Of a DNA stretch of 64,000 nucleotides, positions 33,481-45,297 are shown in pieces; the first letter of the stretch is position 1; each line of letters starts with the position of its first letter. The stretch is taken from contig NC_081411.1 in NCBI RefSeq assembly GCF_030272615.1, positions 216,646,154-216,710,153 on the forward strand, read 5' to 3'. A program made the translations under genes and the position numbers. This stretch comes from Cryptomeria japonica (Eukaryota; Streptophyta; Pinopsida; Cupressales; Cupressaceae). The notes beneath the pieces are model-generated. The model was given only the letters and a program-made list of their open reading frames with translations. It made no database searches and had not been told where the DNA came from.

Positions 33481-35269
33481 TGCAGAAAATTGTTGAGAGT
33501 GCAAATGTGAAGATTGATGAACAGTTTAGAGGAAATTCAAGGTCAATGGACTCTGAACCAGAAATAGAGATAATCGCAAATGAACCTACTATGAGTACAC
33601 TGGCATCATCTGAGGATTCAACAGTCACTGAAGATCAACAACAAGTAAAAACACCTCGGTATGTAAGATTGAATCACTCTGAAGATCAGATAATTGGAAA
33701 TAAATATCAAGGAGTTATGACTAGAGGAATATTGGCAAATGAAGAAGTATGTTTTTTTCTCAAATTGAACCTACAACTATTAATGAGGCATGTGAAGATA
33801 AATATTGGATTAAAGCTATGGAAGATGAATTGGAACAAATTGAAAGGAATAACACTTGGTCATTAGTTCCTCGGCCTAAAGACAAAAATGTAATTGGAAC
33901 TAAATGGGTTTTTCGAAATAAACTTAATGAAGATGGCAAGGTAATCAGAAAAAAAGCAAGAGTAGTGTGTAAGGGATATTCACAGAAAGAAGGAATTGAT
34001 TACAATGAAACCTTTGCACCGGTAGATAGAATTGAGGTAGTTAGACTATTATTGGCTTTTGTAGCTCACAAGAACTATAAAGTATATCAAATGGATGTTA
34101 AATGTGCATTTTTGAATGGAGATCTTGAAGAAGAAGTTTATATTGAACAACCTGATGGATTTTCTTTAATAGATGATAAAGATATGGTTTGCAGGTTAAG
34201 GAAAGCTTTATATGGACTAAAGCAAGCTCCTAGAGCTTGGTATGCTAGATTGGAAAAATATCTTTTGAAGATTGGTTTCACTAAAGGTAATGTTGATAGC
34301 AACTTATACTACAAAGTGACTAATGATGAAATCTTGATTATAGAAGTTTTTGTTGATGATATAATCTTTGGAGGAGAAGATGGATTATGTAAAGACCTTT
34401 CTAACAAAATGTAGCAAGAATTTGAAATGTCTATGATTGGGGAGATAAAATTCTTTTTAGGATTGCAGATTTCACAGACTGATAAAGGTATATTCCTATG
34501 TCAATCTAAATAATTGAAGGAATTACTAAAAAAATTTGGCATGGAAAACTCTAAACCGGTAAGTACACCTATGACTACAACTAATAAATTATCTTTGAAG
34601 GATGAATCAACACCTGTTAATCCGACTAGATACAAGTCTATGATAGGAGTTTTACTATATTTGACACAAATAAGACCTGATATTATGAATGTAGTATGTA
34701 TTGTCTCAATATTTTAGAGTAATCCTAAAGAAAATCATGAATCAGCAGTAAAAATGATTTTTTGGTACCTACAAGGCACTACAAATCTTGGTTTATGGTA
34801 TCCTAGAGATGAAAATTTTGATTTATGTGCACACACATATGCAAATTGGGCAGGAGATGTGAATGACAAAAAAAGCACCACCGACGGAGCATTTTTTCTT
34901 GGTAGCAGACTAATTTCATGATTGAGCAAGAAATAGAGTTGTACATCACTATCAACAGCTGAATCAAGATATGTTGCAGCATCAACTAATTGCACACAGG
35001 TATTATGGATTAAAAAAATGTTGAAGGACATAAAGGTAAAATGCAAGGAACCTATAACTATTTACTGTGATAATATGGCAGCAATAAATATATCTAAGAA
35101 TCTAGTATTTCACTCAAAAACTAAACATGTTTCTATCAAATTCAATTTTCTAAAAGAGAATGTTGAAGCAAACGAAGTGAAATTGGTTTATGTGAATACT
35201 AAAGAACAGATTGTAGATATTTTTACTAAGCCTTTGCCTAAGGACACTTTTGAATATCTCAAAGAGTAG
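33481..35269 (+). pseudogene. C reverse transcriptase and RNase H (one frameshift, few stops)
   Basis: The linker ESANVKIDEQ...LNHSEDQIIG is in the gag frame. A run of seven T at about 33750 shifts it into the RT frame (IEPTTINEACEDKYW...). RT is open to 34414 with [32 protein letters not shown] and FVDD at 34349-34360. Stops follow at 34412-34414 and 34511-34513. RNase H includes NWAGDVNDKKSTTDGA, ends DIFTKPLPKDTFEYLKE at 35269, and has TAG/TGA stops near 34920. Confidence 0.92.
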
Positions 35270-35688
35270 CTTGGGGCTCTACCCCCACCAGCAGAGACTT
35301 AGACAATTAATGTTTGTCATCAACTGGCAGAATTAATAGAGAAATATTTTATTCTGGCTTTGATGAGGAGAGCTACTTCTCAAGGGGAGTAGTTGGTATT
35401 TTGTATTTGAATCTGGTTTTTGTATTGCTTTGGCATTTGATGTCAAAGGGGGTGAGATATTATGGAAAAACACATTATCTTTTGGGAGAGATTATTCCTA
35501 GGGGGAGAGACATTATGTACTTTGATTTCTGGTTAATGATCTCTTTGGGAGATTGTTGGTTTTTGGTTTTTGGCATTTCTGTTTTGGAACTTTGATGGTT
35601 TTTCCATCTTGTGTTGCCATCAATGCCAAAGGGGGAGATTGTTGGTATTTTGGATATGTTGATATGGTTTTTTCATTGATGTCAACAC
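35270..35688 (+). other. C 3' non-coding region with repeated PPT-like blocks, PPT and stem
   Basis: PPT-like blocks lie at 35382-35389 (aaggggag), 35445-35456 (aaagggggtgag) and 35500-35510 (agggggagaga). The true PPT is aaagggggagat at 35628-35639. gtgttgccatcaatg (35611-35625) pairs with U3 cattgatgtcaacac (35674-35688) at 14 of 15 positions. Confidence 0.82.
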
Positions 35689-36719
35689 TTGTCAATACTT
35701 ATCAGCACTTGGAAATCTTTGGTTTCGTCCACCGCCATGACAGTGACTTATACATGGTCACTGGTACTTGGTTCACCGATAGGTTATATTGTTCACCGAC
35801 ACTTGGAATGACTTGGAGACTACCTGGTTATGTCGAAGACATGATTTGATCACTTGGTTTTGGTGATTTGGTTATTGATCTAATCGGGTTTGCATATTTG
35901 TTGTTACCGATAAATAGGTCCAGGTTATGCACCAGCAAGCATATCTAACCCAGATCAGCATGACACATTATGGAGATGATTTATTATTATTGTAAATACA
36001 TTAAGCTGACATCATGCATCAGATATTGATTTATTTGTAATTGATTTTAGTGTAATATCTCTTAGTGAGCCAACCTACTCAATTGGTCTTAGGTTATGGT
36101 ATAAATGTAAGATCTCACTTGTGAGATTGATATAGGATTGAATGGGAATGTAAGTAAGTGTGAATATGTGAAAATAAGTAGAGCTATACATGCAGACATC
36201 ATTTGACGATTGAAGGAAGGTTTTGAGAAGGCATATCAAAGCTAAACTAGTACTGAATCCAACATATGAAGATGATAAATTGAGCAGTACATTTTCATTG
36301 GATTTAACCATCCAATTGTAGTCAGTGTGACTCCCATTTTGTGATTGAGTAGTGACCTCTAGGCAGTTGGCCTTTTTGCATGAGTAGACTCCATATTATA
36401 CACACATACTATCTGCAATAGTATCATCTGATTGTGGGTAAGGTTTCCCATCGTGGTTTTTTCCCTTACAAGGTTTCCACATACAAATATTTGTGTTATG
36501 TGTTGTGGATGTTATTGTCTTTCTATTTCATGCATTAATCTTTACTGGTACTGCAATTAACTAATAAAACTATCTACCAGCATAAAGTTTGGTTTACCGT
36601 CATTAAGCATTAAGTTTTGGTTAAGTTAATTTTGGTTTGAATTTATTGGACAATTGATTCGCCCACCCCCCCCCTCCCCCCGCCCCCCCCGCGCTCTCAG
36701 TTGTCTCCGAGACCTAACA
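35640..36719 (+). repeat. 3' LTR of C
   Basis: It starts TGTTGGTATTTTGG after the PPT and ends GACCTAACA. The tataaat box is at 36100-36106. The C-rich run at 36664-36690 is longer than in the 5' copy. Confidence 0.95.
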
Positions 36720-37740
36720 GGTATCACCTTTGATATGAACTCTATTGAATGTATAGATTGTAGTGCTAATATCTTCTCTCCATTAGACCTTTGGAACATT
36801 TCCTTCAATCAACATAGTTGTTGCAGCATCTAAAACAATTCGGTTCTTCCTTTCAACAATCCCATTTTGTTGTGGGGTCCTAGGAGCATATAATTGTCTT
36901 CTGATTCCATGCATCTGACAAAAAGAATTAAATTAACCAGAATATAATTCTCCACCTTTATCAGATCTCAGACACTTCAGTTTTAAACCAAACTTAGTTT
37001 CAACTTTAGCTTTGAATATCTTGAATTTCTCAAAGGCTTCTGATTTTTCCTTCAAAAAGACAACCCACATCATTCTAGAATAATCATCAATTAGCAACAT
37101 AAAGTACCTATCACCTTGCACACTTCTAACATTTGTAGGTCCACAAAGGTCAGTGAACTAACAATCCATTAGATGTATACCATTTTCTCTTGAAAGAGAT
37201 CCTTGTTTTCTTACCCAACTGGCATTCCTTACATATCGGATTAATAGGTTTAACAATCCTAGGCAGATCCCTAACAACTTGTGTAGAACTGATCTTAATC
37301 ATTAATGAATCAAAGTTTACATGACACATTCTTCTATGCCACAACCAACTCTCATCTATCTTGGCAATAAAACAACTTTTCTCACTAGCATTCAAATGAA
37401 AAATGTTACCTTCAGTCTTAGTCCTAGATTCAATCCCTATACCAGAGGCATTCAAGATCTTGCATTTACCACCTTTGAATTGTAGATCATAACCCTTATC
37501 AACCATTTATACAACACTCAAAAGATTATGCTTCAAACCTTCAACATACAAGACATCATCAATGTTATGCTTACCATCAAAAGAAATAGAACCTCTCCCA
37601 TGGATTACACAGACTTTGTCATCTTTAAATCTAACTATTCCACCATCATACCTTTCCATGATTACAAATTTGCTTTTATCACTCATCATATGATGTGAAC
37701 AACCACTATCAATCACCCATTCACCCTTTTCTTCTACCTT
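36720..37740 (-). pseudogene. A protease and integrase N-terminal part (broken)
   Basis: On the minus strand the protease WVIDSGCSHHM (near 37700-37720) keeps its DSG. The pre-integrase part includes WLWHRRMCHVNFD and CKECQLGKK. About two bases are missing in the HTD motif near 37150, shifting the frame at the start of the core. Beyond that, MQGDRYFMLLIDDYSRMMW, RSDKGGEL and NGIVERKNR keep the second Asp and the Glu. C interrupts after HIKGDT. Stops at SVV*MVDK and GELYSG*F are also present. Confidence 0.88.
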
Positions 37741-38863
37741 TGCAGCTAAACCTTTCTCCTCAATAGAACAACTAGTGGAATCAATAAGCACAGGTCTATC
37801 TTCTTTAATGGCAATACACACAACTTCATCTCCTTCTGATTCATCACCTGTAACACCTTTATCTATAGCATAATAATAGTTCTTATGGTTCCTAAACTTT
37901 CGGTTAGACTTATAAGGCTTATCATACTTTTGATGCTTCTCATACCTATCATTCCTATCATGCTTATCAATCTTATCATGTTTGTCATACTTAGCCATTC
38001 TCTCTAGGCATCTAGAAGCAAAATGTCCTAGCTTATTACAAGAAAAACATTTCAAGGGCAACTTTCCATCATACTTACCGACACCTTTAGGCAATCTCTG
38101 AGAAATCAGTGCTTTAGGATCATCAAGATCTCTTTCTTTCTCTGCTATCTCTCTTCTTTATCTTTCATATTTGGATATCCTACACTCATCAGGGTCATAT
38201 TTCTTCTTACTGGACATAGATGTTGACTCTTTGAATGCTATCTCAGACTTTCCATGTGATTCTCCAAATTTGCTCAGCTCAAATGTAGCAAGTTTTCCAA
38301 CCAACACATCTCTTGTCATTGTAGTTACAGTCTACATCTCATCAATAGTGGCAACCTTATTTTATAAGCAAGAGGCAAATATCTCAGCACCTTAGCAACA
38401 ATCTCATCTTCTTCAATCTTACCACCAACAGATCCGATACCAAGGACAATCTCATTCACCTTAGCCATGTATATATGTTCTCATCATCTCCCATATTCAA
38501 TGTCTCATACTTTCCTTTTAAACTCTACAACTTAGAAAATTTCACTTGACTATCACCTTCATATAGGATTTCAAGCTTCACCTAGATCTCATGTGCAGTC
38601 TAAAGTTCCATAACATTTGTCATTTAAGAATCAATCAAGGCACTGAGAAATGCTTCCTTCACTCTGATGATATATCCAGCTTCCTTAACCTCATCAAGAG
38701 TGGATGGTCCATTTTAAGGAACAACATAGGCATTCTTAGTAATCTTCCAACAACTTTCTCCAAGACATTTCAAATGCACCTCCATCCATCTCTTCCACAT
38801 AGTATAGTTGCTTCTAGCAATCCTCGGACTGTCCTTCTTGAAAAGAATACCTTGAGCTTCCAT
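37741..38863 (-). pseudogene. A gag (broken)
   Basis: The start is ATG 38863-38861 (MEAQGILFKKDSPRIARSNY). The capsid-like region has four or more stops at positions where D has Gln or Trp (for example TAHEI*). The CCHC knuckle CFSCNKLGHFASRC is near 38010-38052, followed by an unusual His/Asp/Lys repeat (KHDKIDKHDRNDRYEKHQK) at about 37915-37995 that is shared with D. One frame change lies between the capsid part and the knuckle. Confidence 0.87.
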
Positions 38864-38905
38864 CTCGGATCTCCTCAAGCGATTAAGATTCTATCAGATG
38901 ATCTA

Positions 38906-38917
38906 TCTCTAATACCT
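38906..38917 (-). other. A primer binding site (degenerate)
   Basis: tctctaatacct matches gctctgatacca at 9 of 12 positions and has the same two-base spacer to the 5' LTR. Confidence 0.8.
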
Positions 38918-38919
38918 AT

Positions 38920-40197
38920 TGTTAGTAGCAATCAAGAAGGAAGACTAAGAGGGGGGGGTGAATTAGTCTTCACCGGATCTCAGCAAACTAAACTTCAAAA
39001 CATAAACTGATAAACTAAAACAAAAAATAGATAAGCGAATTAACAGCACAACACACAACACTAATATTTTGACGTGGAAAACTAGGTTAAGGGAAAAACC
39101 ACGATGGGAACCTACCCACAATACGATGATACTCTACAGTAGTATGTGAAAATATTACAATAGGGAATGCGCATGAATTCAGGCACACTACCTAGAGCTC
39201 ACTGCTCAAAAGATATATGCTCAGAAGGCTACAACCCTCAGGGAAGTCTCACTGACTTACAATATGATTCAAACTACAATCTAGAAGGAATGAACTATAA
39301 TAATAGCATCTACAAATGCCTGATGATAGTTTCGGTTAAGCACAATTGTCTGTTCTACAACACCAATCTCACCACAACACTTCACTAAATGATAACTCTC
39401 TTGTTTGCACAATCACCTCTCTCTAACAATGCACACATAATACTGACACCTAAATTACATAAGCATCTCACCTATATATACAAATCATCAACCTTGATAA
39501 TAAGGTCGGCTAAACCCTCAACCCTCAACTCACAATTATAAAAATTACATTGCATGATACAAATATCGACCACCAAACCAATATTATGATTTACATTACA
39601 TAGCATGGACCTAATTCAAATTCCCAAATGATTACATCCACCGGAAATCTTGCCAAGATCAACCGCAACATGCTACACCACCAAAAATACCGCATAATAA
39701 GAAAATCATCACCGGTTGATAGAAACCACCAAAATATTGCACAACAATCAATGTGGATTGCCAAAACAAATAGGAAATGACTAGGAAACACCAGCAAGCA
39801 CGTTAGAATCATCTGAAATAGTCGCACTAACACATCTTTTCAAATCTTCATCAGTCAACGTCTCAAGGCTTAAGAACACAACCAAACAATAATTGTCACA
39901 AGGAAAGATAACTTGTGGAGCAAAAAATCATGAACCATCTGAAATGAAGATACATAAAATCATCCCATACAAAAATAAAAAGTCTCAGCACAAGATCTGA
40001 TCACACCAGAATATACTGGAGGAAATACTGGATTCCATAAAATAGTGATCAACAAAACCAAAATACAAAACCAGATCAAAAACTCTTCCCAAACTCACTG
40101 AAATAAATCACAGGAATATGTTGACATCAATGACAATAACATATCCTAGCATCAGCAATGAACAACCAAATATAACAATCTCCCCAATAATCCAACA
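38920..40197 (-). repeat. 5' LTR of A
   Basis: It is 1278 bp from TGTTAGTAGCAATC to AATCCAACA on the plus strand. It lacks B and the TRIM and therefore provides the empty site for both. Near 39060-39180 it matches D's LTR closely in reverse orientation (gacgtggaaaactaggttaa). Confidence 0.95.
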
Positions 40198-41263
40198 TAG
40201 TTGTCTATCAAAATTTGTTTGAGAAATGCTCTGCATTTCTCCACATTTATTGTTCAAGTTTTGTGCCTTGGAGTAAACTCTTAAAACATTTGTTTTGTGT
40301 CTCAGTTCAAGTTTTCAAGTGTTGATGTTGTCTGCAAGGGGTGATAATGGTGTTTTATTCATACTATGTGTTTTGGCCTTCTATTATGAAGTGTTTTACA
40401 TCAAGTTGTGTTTTGTTTTTTTTTTTTTTATGCTATAGTGGGAAACAAGTGTTTGGGAATGTTGTTGGATGTTGAAAGAACATCCTTTTATGTTGCACAT
40501 GGTGCTAATAGATCTATTTGTTTCTACATTGTGTCTAGTATTTGTGTTTCAAAGCAAGTGGTTTAGTTTGGTCAACAAAATTTGATCTCCTACTTGTAGT
40601 GTATCTTTTCCATCTCCACCCTCTTTCAAGGTTGTGTTATAGTGTATTTGGGTCCTACTTTGGTGTGTGGGGATCCACATTGAGTTAATTCATATGGAAG
40701 ATATTTTTTTGGCCCAATTATTAATGTGCCACATGGCTTAACTACACATTACCTTGTTACTAAATTTGCAGGATGTGTGCTAGTGTTTGAATTATTTGAG
40801 ATCAACTTAGAAAGATGTGATGCAATGCTTTTATGTCCTTTGTATCTCCTTGATTGTACTACCTTCACCATAATTGTATTTTGGTGGCCGACTTGATAGG
40901 ACCTATGTTTGTCCCTTTCTCTAGTCGACCTAATTGATGTTTGCAATGAAGAGGATGGTATATATAGAAGATAAAATTGGTGTTGATGGTGTGGGTGAGT
41001 GTGTGAATCAATTCAATGTGTTGTGCTTACATGATCATATCATTTCCAGAGTTAGTGATGTGAATTTGAGGTAGAAGAAGTGTTCGGTGATAGTTCTAAA
41101 GTTGGTCACTTGAGACGAAGATTCAAGGGAAATTTCACACTTGGAGATCACTAGAGGTAGTATTTTTGAAGGCCTATTCATCTTGATTCATATATTCATG
41201 TACCTTGATCAAAGATAGTGAGCCCCCTAGAAAGTATTGTATCTTTCTTTGAGGCAGTGTGTC

Positions 41264-42626
41264 TATTGGATATTTTTGCTACTAAGATATGTTGTTGTCA
41301 TTAATGTCAACATATTCATGTGCTCTAGTATTGCAGAGAGTTGTTTTGGTGCTCCAGTGATTGCTGAAAGTTGATATAGATGGTTTATCTATTTGATATG
41401 TTGAATCAACTAGAGATACTTGATTTAGTGTTGGTTTCATGATGACATGTGGTGATTTGATTAGGTTGTGGATTCTGGTATGGGGATTGGTTTTTTAGTA
41501 TTTAGTGTTGCAGTGTTCTGGTGTTTGATCTGTTGTGCTCCCAGAATGATTATATCTTGAGTTATAGATTTGCGATAGTGTTTAGGATGTTCCTGTGTAT
41601 CTTCAATTCGGATGGTTCATGATTTGGTGCTCCGCAAGTTATCTTTCTAGTCCCCATTGTTTTTGTTGAGTGTTCATGAGTATGAGCATGTTGATCGATG
41701 AAGATTTGATTAAGTGGTGTTGGTGCAACTATTGTGGATGGTTCTAACATACTTGTTGGTGTTTCCTAATTTTGTCCTATTTGTTTTACTGGTTTGCATT
41801 GATCATTGTCCACATTATTGAAGACCTTATGGGTTTAGTGATGTTCTTCATGTTATGTGACATTTTCGGTAGTGTAGCATGTTGCAAATGATATTGGCAA
41901 GATTTTTGGTGGTGTTGCATATTCGAGGATTCGATTTGGGTCCATGCTATGCTGGCAATGGCATTGTATTGGTCTGGTGGTTGATTTATGTATTGTGTGA
42001 TGTAATTTTGTAATTAGGTGTTAAGGGTTGAGACGACCTTGTAGTCAAGGTCGATGATTTGTATAAATAGGTGTTATATTCATATAATTGGTGTAGAGGT
42101 GTTGTGTATGCATTATGAGAGAGTGGTGTATGTGCGAACAACAAAATTTATCTTTATGTGTGAAGTATAGAGTGTGTTGTAGAGTAGAAAATTGTGCTTA
42201 ATCGAAACTGTCATCAGGCATTTGGAGATGCTATTCTTTCAGTTCATCTAAACTGGATTGTTGTCTGAATGTTATTGTAAGGTAGTGAACCTTCCCTGAG
42301 GGTTGTAGCCTTCTGGGTTATTATATTTTGAGCAGTGAGCTCTAGGAAGTGTGCCTGAATGCATGTGCATTCCTCATTGTAATATTTTCACATACTACTA
42401 CAAAGTATCATCTTATTGTGGGTAGGTTCCCACTATGGTTTTTCCCTTAACTAGGTTTTCCACGTCAAAATCTTAGTGTTATGTGTGTTGTTGTTATTGT
42501 GTTTATCTTTATTCTTGTTGTAGTTGATCAAATTTGAAGTTGTGGTTAAATTGCTTAATCCGGTGAAAATTGATTCAACCCCCCCCCCCCCCCTTCCTTT
42601 TTTTTCCTTCATTGTTGTTGCCAACA
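41264..42626 (+). repeat. 5' LTR of D
   Basis: It is 1363 bp. A tataaata box lies at 42062-42069, a C-run at 42578-42592 and the terminus TTGCCAACA before the PBS. It matches 54526-55864. Confidence 0.94.
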
Positions 42627-42628
42627 AT

Positions 42629-42640
42629 TGGTATCAGAGC
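42629..42640 (+). other. D primer binding site
   Basis: TGGTATCAGAGC is exact, two bases after the LTR end. Confidence 0.97.
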
Positions 42641-42682
42641 TAGATATTTTGAAATAATCTTGACCACTTGAGGAGATAAGGG

Positions 42683-43640
42683 ATGACAACCTATGTTTTC
42701 AAGAAAGAGAGTGCGAGATTTGATGGAAGCAATTATATTGTATGGAAGGATCAAATGGAGTGTCATTCGAAGTGTCTTGGAGAATATTATTGGAAGATTA
42801 CAAAGAATTCCTATATTGTTCCTCAAAATTGTTCGGTTATTGCAAATGAGATCAAGGATGTTGAACATAACATAAGAGCTAAGGAAGCATTGTTGATTAC
42901 CTTGACCGATTCAGAGATGACTAATGTGATGGGACTGCAGACTGCACATGAGATCTAGGAGAAGTTAGAGACCTTGTATGGAGGAGATAAACATGTCAAA
43001 TTTGCTAAACTATAGAGTTTGAAAGGAAAGTATGAGATGCTGAAGATGGGAGAAGATGAGAATATATCATCCTTTATGGCTAAAGTAAATAAACTTATTA
43101 TGAACATTAGATGTGCCTGTGGAAATCTTGAAGAAGATGAGATTGTTGCTAAAGTATTGAGATACTTGCCTCCTTACAAATCTAAAGTTTCTACTGTTGA
43201 TGAGATTCGGACTGTGACTAACTTGTGACAAGAGACATGTTGGTTGGTAAACTTGTTGCTTTCGAGTTGAATGAATTTGGAGAATAACACGGTAAATCTG
43301 AGACCGTATTTAAAGCCTCTGTATCCAGGAAGTAGAAGTATGATCTAGGAGAAATTTCATCTAGGTTTTCCATATATGAAAAAGAAATGAGAGAAATGGA
43401 ATAACAAGAAAGAGATTTGGAAGAGCTTGAAGCACTTATTGCTCAGAGATTGCCTAAGGGAGCCAGTAACGATGATGGGAAGTGACCTTTAAAATGTTTC
43501 TCTTGTAATAAGATAGGACATTTTTCTTCTAGGTGTCCTAAAAGAATGCCAAGGTATGATAAGCATGATAAATTTGATAAGAATGATATATATGAGAGGA
43601 ATGATAAGATGTTAAGCCCTATAAGCCTAACCAAAAGCAT
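42683..43640 (+). pseudogene. D gag (broken)
   Basis: The start is ATG 42683 (MTTYVFKKESARFDGSNYIV). The frame is open to a TAG where Trp is expected (TAHEI*EKLE), then to KL*SLKG and a frame change near 43228. CCHC knuckle CFSCNKIGHFSSRC is at 43495-43536, followed by the His/Asp/Lys repeat shared with A (KHDKFDKNDIYERND). Confidence 0.9.
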
Positions 43641-43679
43641 AAATATCAGAATAAATGTAATTATATTGTTGATGAAGGT

Positions 43680-45297
43680 GTGACAAATGAAGAGTTAGTC
43701 AATTTGGAAGATGAATTTTTATTTATTGCTATCAAGGAAGATGATCTGGTACTAGTGGATTCTATAAGTTGCATTGTTGAGGAAAAAGTTTTGGCTGCTA
43801 AGATTGAAGAGAAAGATGAATGGGTAATTGATACCAGTTGTTCACATCATATGACAGGTGATAAAAGTAAATTTGTGAATATGCAGAAGTATGATGGTGG
43901 TATAGTAAGATTTGGTGATGATAAATCTTGTGTAATTCATGGTAGAGGTTCTATTTCCTTTGATGGTAAGCATAATACTAATGATGTCTTATATGTTGAA
44001 GGTTTGAAGCATAATCTTTTGAGTGTTGGATAGATGGTTGATAAGGGATATTATTTGCAATTCAAGAATGGTAAATGCAAGATTCTAAATGCCTGCGGTA
44101 TAGAGATTGCCTCAGGAACTAAGACTAAAGGTAATATATTTCACTTGAATGTCGGTGAGAAAAGTTTTTTGATTGCTTAGATAGATGAAAGATGGTTTTG
44201 GCATAGAAGGATGTTTCATGTTAATTTTGACTGAATGATTAAGATAAGTTCTACTCAAGGTGTTAGACATATCCCTAAAATTGTGAAACCTTCTAATCTA
44301 GTATGTAAAGAATGCCAATTGAGAAAGAAAACAAGAATTTCATTTAAGAGTAAGTAGTATACAGCTAATGGATTATTAGATCTTGTGCATACTGATTTGT
44401 GTGGTCCTAGAAGAGTGGGAAGTGTGCAGGGTGACAAATATTTCATGTTGTTGATTGATGACTACTCTAGAATGATGTGGGTTACTTTTCTAAGGGAGAA
44501 ATCAAAAGCACTAGAGAAATTCAAGATATTCAAAGCTAAGGTGGAGACAGAGATAGGATTGAAGCTGAAATGTTTAAGATCTGACAAAGGAGGAGAATTC
44601 ACATCTTGTGAGTTTGATTCATTTTGTTAAAAGAATGAAATTAGAAGATAGTTATCTGCTCCTAGAACCCCTCAATAGAGTGGAGTTATTGAAAGGAAGA
44701 ACATAACTATTTTGGATGTTTCTAGGACTATAGTGATGGGAGGATATGTTTTGAAAACCTTATAGAGAGAAGTTATTAGCACTATTGTATACACATTCAA
44801 CTAGGTGCATATAAAAGGTGATTTCAGTAAGACTCCTTATGAGTTATGGTTTGGTCATGTTCCTATAGTTCGATATTTCAGAGTTTTTGGAAGAAAATGT
44901 TATATCAAAAGAGATGAGGATATAGGAAAGTTTGATGCAAGATGCGATGAAAGAATCTTCTTGGGATATTCTTCTAAGAGAAAAGCCTACCAGTGTTACA
45001 ATAAGAGATTAAAAAAGATAGTGGAAAGTTCAAATGTGAAGGTTGATGAATATCATGGAAATCATATCAGAGTATGCAAATATGAGTTTGATGATCAGGA
45101 AATCATTTCAAAGCAAGTGCAAATTGAGAACCTAAAGCAGAATGCTTCGATAGAGATACTTAATCCGTATATTGTTGTTGTCGGTGAAGGAGTTCAAGAA
45201 CTTAAGAATCAAAAGACACCAAGGTATGTGAAATTAAATCATTTAGAAAATCATATCATTGGTGATAAAAATAAAGGTGTGATGACTAGGAGAAGGA
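43680..45297 (+). pseudogene. D protease and integrase (broken)
   Basis: The protease core is WVIDTSCSHHMTGD (Asp codon 43830-43832), with DSG changed to DTS. The integrase keeps HTDLCGPRR, RSDKGGEF and GVIERKN, so D,D,E survives, but stops interrupt it (FC*KNE, RR*LSAP, PQ*SGV, TL*REV, FN*VHI). The downstream segment KCYIKRDEDIGKFDAR and a long linker (LNHLENHIIGDKNKG) are open to about 45297, where a frameshift leads into RT. Confidence 0.9.

Larger units (their letters stand above)
30081..36719 (+). mobile_element. Ty1/copia element C inside A's integrase
   Basis: LTRs are 1095 and 1080 bp, with a perfect PBS, gag-pol and PPT. The right end ...GACCTAACA is canonical. The left end reads TGTCAAGTATTTTGG against TGTTGGTATTTTGG, and the flanks (ATTGA, GGTAT) do not form a TSD, so the left border has been rearranged with a small loss of A sequence. 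Pol has one frameshift and several stops. The gag start region is deleted. Confidence 0.92.
19063..40197 (-). mobile_element. Ty1/copia element A, minus strand, host to B, TRIM and C
   Basis: Its LTR ends are TGTTGATAG... (left) and ...AATCCAACA (right), with TSDs CAGTT (19058-19062) and TAGTT (40198-40202) that differ by one transition. Removing B, the TRIM and C leaves about 7.06 kb with LTRs of 1280 and 1278 bp. The order on the minus strand is PBS, gag, PR, INT, RT, RNase H, PPT. LTR and gag sequences show it belongs to the same family as D. It is disabled by stops, frameshifts and three insertions. Confidence 0.93.

Noticed and set aside
33745-33760. Programmed frameshift between linker and RT in C
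   Set aside because: The shift is at a T-run and is absent at the same place in B, where VCLLSQIEL is in frame, so it is a mutation.
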